Below the pieces are notes generated by a model. It searched no databases, was not told where the DNA came from, and saw only the letters and a list, made by a program, of their open reading frames with translations. DNA of 64,000 nt from Bisporella sp. PMI_857. Its lineage: Eukaryota > Ascomycota > Leotiomycetes > Helotiales > Helotiaceae. Each line of letters opens with the position of its first letter. Position 1 is the stretch's first letter. Below, piece by piece: positions 57,808 through 64,000 of this stretch. The stretch is taken from NCBI GenBank assembly GCA_021307315.1, contig JAJSPD010000014.1:682001-746000 (forward strand), given 5' to 3'. The position numbers and the translations under genes were made by a program.

Positions 57808-59037
57808 GCGCTGCTCCACGTCAAGCTAGAGAAATCAGTGGTTCAGCACAATCAGTGGCGCAAAGCCTAGGGGACGAGCTTCTGCCACTCCTATTTTATT
57901 TATCTTTTGGCTGAGCCATATACCATTTGCTTATTGTTTATACTTATCACGAACACTGTTTTAGCATGGCGTTTACGAAAGTGGATTCACCGCAGCGATG
58001 CTTTCCCCCTCTTGCATGCAGGGGGAAAGCGCTGAAGGGAGATTCATATGATCGAAGACTGGAAGGGATGGGGGTACATACGGGGCATGGGACGGGACCA
58101 CAATATTAGCATGGTTTTGGGAGATTATATATCTGGCTTCTTTATGGTTGGGTGGTAGAAGTGTGGATAGCTAATGAGCATGGCAAGGGGAATGGGATTA
58201 CGTTGCAAGGCGATGAGTAGTGAGTTAATGAGCGATGACATTGCAATGACCTGATCTTCCTCCGTGATTGCCTTTCTCACGCCTCTTCCACCAAGCACCT
58301 TCCACTATCACCGTGAACCAAAAAAAGAAAGGGTCATCCTCCGCATCTTCACAAAGCGCAACCGGCCAATCAAATTCTTCCTGTACTTATTACCTAAAGC
58401 ATATATATATGCATATAAGCAACACAAATCTCAACAAACACAGCAGGCGACTCGGTGGAACGAGTTCCGGTCAAACTGCGTTTGCGGGATATGAAAGAGG
58501 GCTGATCGATCGATCGAACAAACAAACAAACAACAACCGAGCGAATGACCTCCGACACAAAAAACTGCGTACCGGAGCAAGTTTTCTAGGCAACCCCCTC
58601 AGAAGGGGTTGAATAGTTTTTGGCTTTTTTGGGTGGCTTTCGATGAAGAAATTAGGAAAGGTCAAACTTATGCTTAGGGCCTGGTTAGGACCGGAGTATG
58701 CTTTCGTGTTGTTTGGTGCTTGATATGTGTGAGCCGCGAGCCATGGTTGTGTATATTTACAGGCAGGTAAAGCCTGGTATCGATATGGGATGACGTATTA
58801 AAGTTGTAATATCAAAAATCCCAGAACACACTCAGATTGCGATGATCCTACACGCAATGCATCGAAGGCATCTCAACGCAGACATATCTATAAATACCAT
58901 GCATCACAATGAAAATATTGGTCGTTGGTATCACACAAACGCCCATGTTCACCCATTTCCCATACGCTATTTCCGTCCAACCAAGAACATGCACATCTCC
59001 CGAAACTCCTACGCTTATGTAAACACATGATCTATAT
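57808..59037. other. intergenic stretch between convergent genes
   Basis: About 1.2 kb of 3' flanks. Includes short simple repeats near 58,506 (gatc x3 followed by caaa repeats). A 114-codon plus-strand frame at 58,268-58,612 has no domain and low-complexity content, so it is not called. Confidence 0.5.
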
Positions 59038-60372
59038 TTACTTTTCCATATGACTCCATTCAGGGACATTGGCAATCTGCTGCCACATGTACTTCTCGAG
59101 CTTGTTGGCGCTTTTTGCGTAAGGCGTGGTCTCGTTGTTGTATTTGCGACAATTGTCAAAAATGAGCTTGGCATCGTGCACGAACTCTTCAGGCGTGGAG
59201 TAGCTGTCGGCTTCGAGCTTAGTTTCCATGGCTACCTTTGTTAGTATTTGAATGTGTGGCTTTTGAAGGAGATAAGACTTACTGCTGAGATCCATGGGCT
59301 CCTTGATCACCTCGTAGTAATCGGCAACGTCGTCTCGAGAAACTGGATGCAAGAATGGCCAGGCAGAAGCGTGGTTTTGCATATCGTTAAGTAGATGAAG
59401 AAGCTGGTTGTAATTAGGTCCATGCCGAGGCTGTCTCGCAAGTTCGTCCATATCTGGAGACCAGCCTGAGGCTCGAATTGCTTCCACTGACATAGGATCA
59501 ATCTTGCCAACTTGGCCATTCCTCCACTGCTTCGGTGGTTGATGGACAACATGGCTTTGACTGAATGCACGAATCTTGGCGTGCACGGCTTCTTTTTGTT
59601 TGAGTAGCATTTTGCCTTGCTCAAGATACCGTACTCTTGGCAACATTGAACATTGCATGATAGTTCCTCCCTCGTAGTCCTTTATATAGCCCATCCATAT
59701 GGATTTTTCAAGTGTGATCTCCTTCGTGAATCCTTGCTTCTTGAAATAACCAATGGCGTAGTTGTCTGCATAGGTCAAGAAATGCATGACGTCAGAAGTT
59801 GCTTTGACATAGTCTTTCAGGTGGGACATGAGATGCGCGCCGTAACCCTTAACTTGCTGATCTGAAGATATAGCACAAAAGACGATTTCGGCAAATTTCC
59901 GGCCCTTAAAGGGACGGTATGTAATACCCCCGACAACTTCTAGAGGCTTTTTAACAATTGCAATTGACAGATGAGTGCGATCATACACAAGACGGGCAAT
60001 ATAGTCCTTTGGCATTTTCGGCAGTTGTTTCTGGAAGATGCACTTCAGACCTGTCAATACAATCATACTCTCTCGCTCGCTATCGTTGTTCACTACTCGA
60101 AATTCTATCTCGCCGTTTTCTTCTTCTATTACTGCCGGCTATTAGGAGTCAGCGTATGTTAGGCAATTGATGTAGAAGACGAAGCTTCTGGCAGTCTGCA
60201 ATAAGAGCCGACAGGCGAGACTGACCTTTTTCGGGAATGGTATTGGCTTCGCGACAGGTGGTTTACCGTTTGATGCTTGTTCTGAGTCGCTTCTCTTGAT
60301 CCGCTTGCTATCTGAAGGTGTACTAGGCTCCTCTGTAGCTTTTCGCTTGCCATTTTCCTTCAATGGTGCCAT
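59038..60372 (-). CDS. gcn5: histone acetyltransferase Gcn5 (GNAT domain plus bromodomain)
   Basis: Three exons (60,372-60,226; 60,138-59,283; 59,231-59,038) with introns of 87 and 51 nt give 398 residues. A basic, Ser-rich N-terminus leads to [18 protein letters not shown]. The GNAT core has [11 protein letters not shown] with the catalytic Glu at 133, then [11 protein letters not shown] (acetyl-CoA loop, about 143-152) and [17 protein letters not shown]. The C-terminal bromodomain has [23 protein letters not shown] (spanning the last junction) and the acetyl-lysine Asn in NCRKYNNE. This is the catalytic subunit of SAGA/ADA complexes, acetylating histone H3. Near identity of motifs to yeast Gcn5 makes the call firm; only the first few codons are uncertain. 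Confidence 0.97.
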
Positions 60373-60450
60373 TGCGTCGGATTTCTCTGGGCTAGGATTC
60401 CCTTGTCAGTGAGCCTATTGTCCAGGAGCCCCTAAAACTGATCCTGATAA

Positions 60451-60720
60451 TCAATGAGACACCTGTGTAGTATCCTCTGATTCAGATTCCTCAGTGTATA
60501 TTGGCTCAGGCCCTGCGAACCCAGATTCTGCTAGGTTGGAGTCTTCTTGCTTGGTACCCTCTGGCTCAGGCTCTGGTGAAATGGAATCCCCTCTGAAGTT
60601 TTGTCTTTTTGCAGCGCGTCCCCTTTTCTCCCGATCCCTTCTTTGCAGATATGCCGCGGTCAAATCGGATCTTATCTCCCGTGGTATGTCACCTCTACCA
60701 TTTGTAGCTGCTATCGTGTT
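60451..60720 (-). other. possible upstream exon or small gene 5' of gcn5
   Basis: A coding-like stretch with GDIPREIRSDLTAAYLQRRDREKRG and an acidic, Pro/Glu-rich tail ending ESEDTTQ before a GTGTCT donor-like site. No acceptor joins it in frame to gcn5, and no ATG with good context is seen. It may be a 5' exon of an isoform or a separate small protein. Confidence 0.25.
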
Positions 60721-61282
60721 AGCAACAGTGGATTATTAATAGTATGAATATAAATCTAAGCAATCTCAGAAAGAGCATTTTGGACCCACAGGAATTTCCT
60801 CCTCCTCCGCACCTTACGCCTTCCCTAGAACTTCTGTGTAAATATGCAATTAACTCCTGCCCGCGGTATCTTTGTTGATGTTGTGGTTAAGGTGTCAATG
60901 TCAAAAAAGAGGAGAAGCCGCTTGCGGCTGAATGATGCTCGCCCCATGGCTGCCCCACTCTATATTTAGAGTTGAGCTTAAATATCGCTCGATCTTTTAT
61001 CCGAAGTTAAACCTCTTCGGTCAAGACAGATTGCTGAAGCTTCGACGTCAAGCAGTTACCATTCCAAAACGACAATCTTCATATCAAGACTTCAGCAGGT
61101 TTTCTCTTGATTGAAGCACCACAAGACTTAAGTAAGCACTACTATTCGTCATTCAGGAACCCTCTGCGCTATGACCCGCCATACATCTCAAGATTCTGCC
61201 TTGGGTGTTACGAATTCATGAATTCATGCAGAAAAACATGATATGGTGTAAATTACTGACGATTGCTTCCTTTACAGATCAT

Positions 61283-61614
61283 ATGGATTCGTCACTGCAT
61301 CAAGTCTGGGAGAGTGCCATCGGCAATCCCTTCGAGCCTACGATCGGAAAAAATAGTCAATTCTCTGTTGGCCTTCTGCTGCTGATCGCTGGGGTTCTGC
61401 TCAGCGGTCTCTTCGGGCTCAGTATGGTCTCTGAAGTTATACTTGAAGCTCGCTGACATTTACAGACCGGTCTCTTGTCAGCATTCCTCTCATTGGAGTT
61501 CCTGCCTCATTAGCTCTGGCGTAAGTCGCTGGCTGATTCAATCTTGGACTTTGTCTAACTATGTGTAGGTTTGGGGCAGTTTATATGATTTGTGCGGTTG
61601 GAGTCTACGTATAA
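61283..61614 (+). CDS. ost5: oligosaccharyltransferase small subunit Ost5 (TMEM258 family)
   Basis: Three exons: 61,283-61,421; 61,466-61,520; 61,569-61,614, introns 44 and 48 nt, giving 79 residues, the normal size. The start MDSSLHQVWES and the segments NPFEPTIGKNSQF, FSVGLLLLIAGVLLSGLFGL, NRSLVSIPLIGVPASLALAFG and AVYMICAVGVYV match the two-helix Ost5/TMEM258 family closely. The protein sits in the ER membrane as a small subunit of the complex that transfers glycans to Asn of nascent proteins. The frame is open upstream of the ATG, but no earlier ATG begins a family-like sequence. Confidence 0.92.
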
Positions 61615-61803
61615 AAAGCCATAACATATACCCTATTCAACGAAAGTCCACGAGTTTCCTCCGTCCCATATCTGTACATTAGTGAAACTCTCAAAAAGTT
61701 CTTTAGTCAGGAATACACTACAATTCTATCAGCAAAGCCGTATCCTATTAATTGTCTGCAAAGCTCTATTTTCGGTCATCATATATCTGTTATACCTGCA
61801 GAC

Positions 61804-63010
61804 ATGTCCACAATCGGCGAGAACCAGCCCGGGGCTCCAATATTTAAGGCTGTCTCGAGCTCTGCCAGGCAATTGTTCCAGCTGTTAAATTGTATCCGAT
61901 TTGCGCCAAAGGTCCATGTTCAAATCAGTAATGAAGGCATGCGCTTTGCCGTGGAGGAGTCTAGAGTTATGCAAGGCATTGTCTTTCTGGATAAGGCTCT
62001 ATTCACGTCTTTCACTTATACACTCCCTGTTGTTGAGCCAGGCGAAGATGACCCCGACACCTTCGCTTCCGATCTTCCAAACTTCCAAATATCTCTCTCT
62101 GCTCTCCTTGAAACTCTTCAAATATTTGGTGCAGCAGATGCAAGTAAGTCACCAGAGAGCCGCCTAAGACCCCCACACCATGATTATCCTGTGTTCAAGT
62201 TAGACAAAGACGTAGTAAATACTGACCTATCAATAGACACATCTCGCTTCTCAAAGCCCGAAAATGACGGATATGGCTCTAATATACGTAGAGACCGTCC
62301 CAATGCGTTCAGTAATCAAGCTTTAGGCATGGCAGGCATTTGTCGATTATCATACACTGAGACTGGAGCGCCATTCAGTATTATCTTGGAAGAGTCAGGT
62401 GTTACTACCACATGCAATCTCAATACATATGAGCCAGAAAACCCAGAAGAGATCCCTTTCCAACGTGTACGTAATTTCTTATTCCTGATACACGTATCTA
62501 CTACACTTTAATACTACGTCATGTTGTCTTATTAAATCATCACTAATTGTAGCATTTTAGGATGCAATGCAAGTCAAGATTATTATGCAAGCTCGCTGGC
62601 TTTTTGATGCCATATCCGAACTGTCATCGACATCTCCCAGCCGCCTCGAGATCACTGCTTCCCCAGATGCACCATATCTAAGCCTCTCAGCTGTTGGACA
62701 TCTTGGGAGCGCCAGTATTGACTTTACAAAGGGTCGTGATCTCTTAGAAACTTTCACTGTCGCTGAGAAGTGGACACAGAGTTACAAATTTGAGATGGTA
62801 AAAGCCGCTGGGGAAGCAATGCGGTTGGCTAGTAAGGTCAGTATTCGTGGTGATGAGCAGGGCGTTCTAAGCTTGCAGTTCATGGTCGAGATTGAGGGTG
62901 GAGGTTTTAGCTTTGTTGATTTTAGATTCGTTCCATTTTTGCCAGAAGATGATGAAGATGGCGAGAGTGAGAGCCAGGATGACGATGAGTATGAAAATGA
63001 TGTGGAATAA
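61804..63010 (+). CDS. rad1: DNA-damage checkpoint clamp subunit Rad1 (9-1-1 complex)
   Basis: Two exons, 61,804-62,466 and 62,561-63,010, with a 94-nt intron (GTACGT to TTTAG), give 370 residues. The protein has the two PCNA-like halves of the Rad1/Rec1/Rad17 family: NCIRFAPKVHVQISNEGMRFAVEES with the sheet SRVMQGIVFLD, the loop region PEIP-like NPEEIPFQR at the junction, and the second half with IDFTKGRDLLETF and VSIRGDEQGVLSLQFMVE. The Asp/Glu-rich C-terminus (DDEDGESESQDDDEYEND) follows FVDFRFVPFLP. With Rad9 and Hus1 it forms a ring loaded at damaged DNA to activate the ATR-type kinase. Call is firm. Confidence 0.93.
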
Positions 63011-63124
63011 TTTTGTACGTGATTGGTGTGACAATATTTTGAGTGGAATTGTGGAGGTTTACATTCTTTAATCTGAGAGTTTTCCTGATCACTCTTCACT
63101 CCTCACTCCTCACATTGAATAACG

Positions 63125-63166
63125 CCTGATTAAAATCAGGACCTACTTTTTTTTTTTAAAAAAAAA
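63125..63166. terminator. hairpin plus T11A9 tract downstream of rad1
   Basis: A perfect 7-bp inverted repeat with a 2-nt loop (cctgatt aa aatcagg, 63,125-63,140) is followed within 6 nt by 11 T and 9 A. It may mark the 3' end region; in eukaryotes such hairpins are not canonical terminators, so the role is inferred from position only. Confidence 0.3.
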
Positions 63167-63633
63167 TATTTACGGTACGTAACTTTGATTGCAATTCATA
63201 TCATGAAACAGAACTCATAGGACCTGCTCTAGACATCCAATGATTGGCAGCAATATCTGTCTTACCACAGCTTCCCTCTTGTGCGACATCCTAATCTTAC
63301 TTTCAAACACAGGCCCGACGATCTATCATAGCCTATCACCTTCGCGGCCGGCGCTGTTTGACCCGCACAGCCTCGTTTGAGGCTCCATTTACTATTGGGA
63401 TCCCGCCGCACGACGATGCGTAATGCAGGGGCAGCGCCTGTCCCCGACGTTCCGCCATTCCTTGGCAGGGGGCCGAGAGCAAGCGGCCTCCAACGCGGCG
63501 CACACGAATCTCATTTCCCTAAAATGGTCGACAGATAAAGAGCCAAGCGTCTCTTTTCCCTTCGTTTTTCTTGTCGTTTCTTCTTGGATTTCTTGGTCCA
63601 TCCAAAGTCGCTCCTTAAACTGCATCATTCAGA

Positions 63634-64000
63634 ATGCTTGCCTTTATAACGACCCCTCTCGTCTTTCTGAGCAGCCTGGCGCTTGCTCCGCTTGAGAGCT
63701 GGACTTCTGCTCCCGTAGACGTGCCTTCGCTGCCAAATATCTTTGTAATCAATGCGGGGGACTCGGGCACCTCGATTGTTCGAAATGCCTTGGGAGTTTT
63801 GGGAATCACACCTGTTTCGGGAGATCACGTGCGCACGACACCTCAAGCGGAATCACCACGGAGAGAGTTCAAGGAGCTACCATTAGACTTTCCATACCGG
63901 GACATTATCAAAAGCCAACCGAGCGCCAAGTTCATTCTGCCTTTCGAAAGAACCGGGGGCTCCACGTTCAACCACACTGGCTCCGCACTGGAGGGAGAGA
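63634..64000 (+). CDS. partial: secretory-pathway P-loop sulfotransferase-like protein, 5' end only
   Basis: An open frame from the ATG at 63,634 runs off the window end, so no stop is seen. The N-terminus has a signal-anchor helix (LAFITTPLVFLSSLALAPL), then FVINAGDSGTSIVRNALGVLGITP, which resembles a P-loop strand-loop-helix of the fungal Sulfotransfer_4 group (usual GxxRTGTTS). SGTSI keeps the Gly/Ser/Thr character but not the canonical spacing. DFPYRDIIKSQPSAKFIL fits the following part of the fold, where relatives have a helix and strand preceding the PAPS site. I infer a lumenal sulfotransferase or related enzyme, with moderate confidence. Confidence 0.5.
   Translation, partial: MLAFITTPLVFLSSLALAPLESWTSAPVDVPSLPNIFVINAGDSGTSIVRNALGVLGITPVSGDHVRTTPQAESPRREFKELPLDFPYRDIIKSQPSAKFILPFERTGGSTFNHTGSALEGE

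Noticed and set aside
1..64000. CRISPR arrays, riboswitches, bacterial operons
   Set aside because: The sequence is clearly eukaryotic (spliceosomal introns throughout); no regularly spaced repeats other than the tandem repeats listed.
1..64000. Alternative genetic code (TGA as Trp)
   Set aside because: Several intact genes end in TGA (for example 24,778 and 57,807) and other broken genes carry TAA and TAG stops, so decay explains the pattern better.

Overview
The window is nuclear DNA of a filamentous ascomycete (Pezizomycotina; a Leotiomycete or close relative is a guess, the class cannot be fixed from sequence alone). Evidence: short GT-AG introns of about 45-100 nt with CTAAC/CTGAC-type branch sites, an AflR-type Zn2Cys6 regulator, a HET-domain gene, DUF3632, DUF1993 and DUF4267 proteins, UstYa-type oxidase, and well conserved Gcn5, Rad1 and Ost5. 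I rebuilt exon structures by hand from splice sites and reading-frame continuity; several genes have longer coding spans than any single open frame.

Layout. 0.3-6.7 kb: NmrA-like reductase, a single-pass membrane protein, a membrane-protein relic and a SAM methyltransferase, separated by sparse DNA. 10-24 kb: a secondary-metabolism region with an AflR-like regulator, a questin-oxidase/AflY-like gene broken by one in-frame TGA, an SDR, relics of an aromatic-acid decarboxylase (amidohydrolase 2) and a carboxylate transporter, an MFS drug exporter and a P450. No PKS or NRPS core enzyme is present, so this is either one edge of a cluster or a decaying one. 24-32 kb: small DUF4267 and DUF1993 genes and a HET-domain pseudogene. 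32-34 kb: a secreted, probably GPI-anchored 5'-nucleotidase. 35-42 kb: the most interesting region, a P450 relic, a UstYa-family oxidase, a divergently transcribed secreted precursor with Kex2-cut tandem repeats, and a DUF3632 gene. This has the layout of a fungal dikaritin-type RiPP locus. 43-50 kb: a metallo-beta-lactamase-fold protein and three multi-exon genes of unknown function, two of them sharing a C-terminal domain. 51-64 kb: housekeeping DNA with an Artemis-like nuclease (12 exons), a conserved acidic fungal protein, Gcn5, Ost5, Rad1 and the start of a secretory sulfotransferase-like gene that runs off the end.

The left and middle of the window look like an accessory, gene-poor region with repeated pseudogenisation (stop codons replacing Trp or Gln codons in at least five genes), while the last 13 kb looks like stable core genome. 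The probable undescribed system is the peptide precursor at 39,843-40,294 with its divergent UstYa partner at 37,811-38,873.
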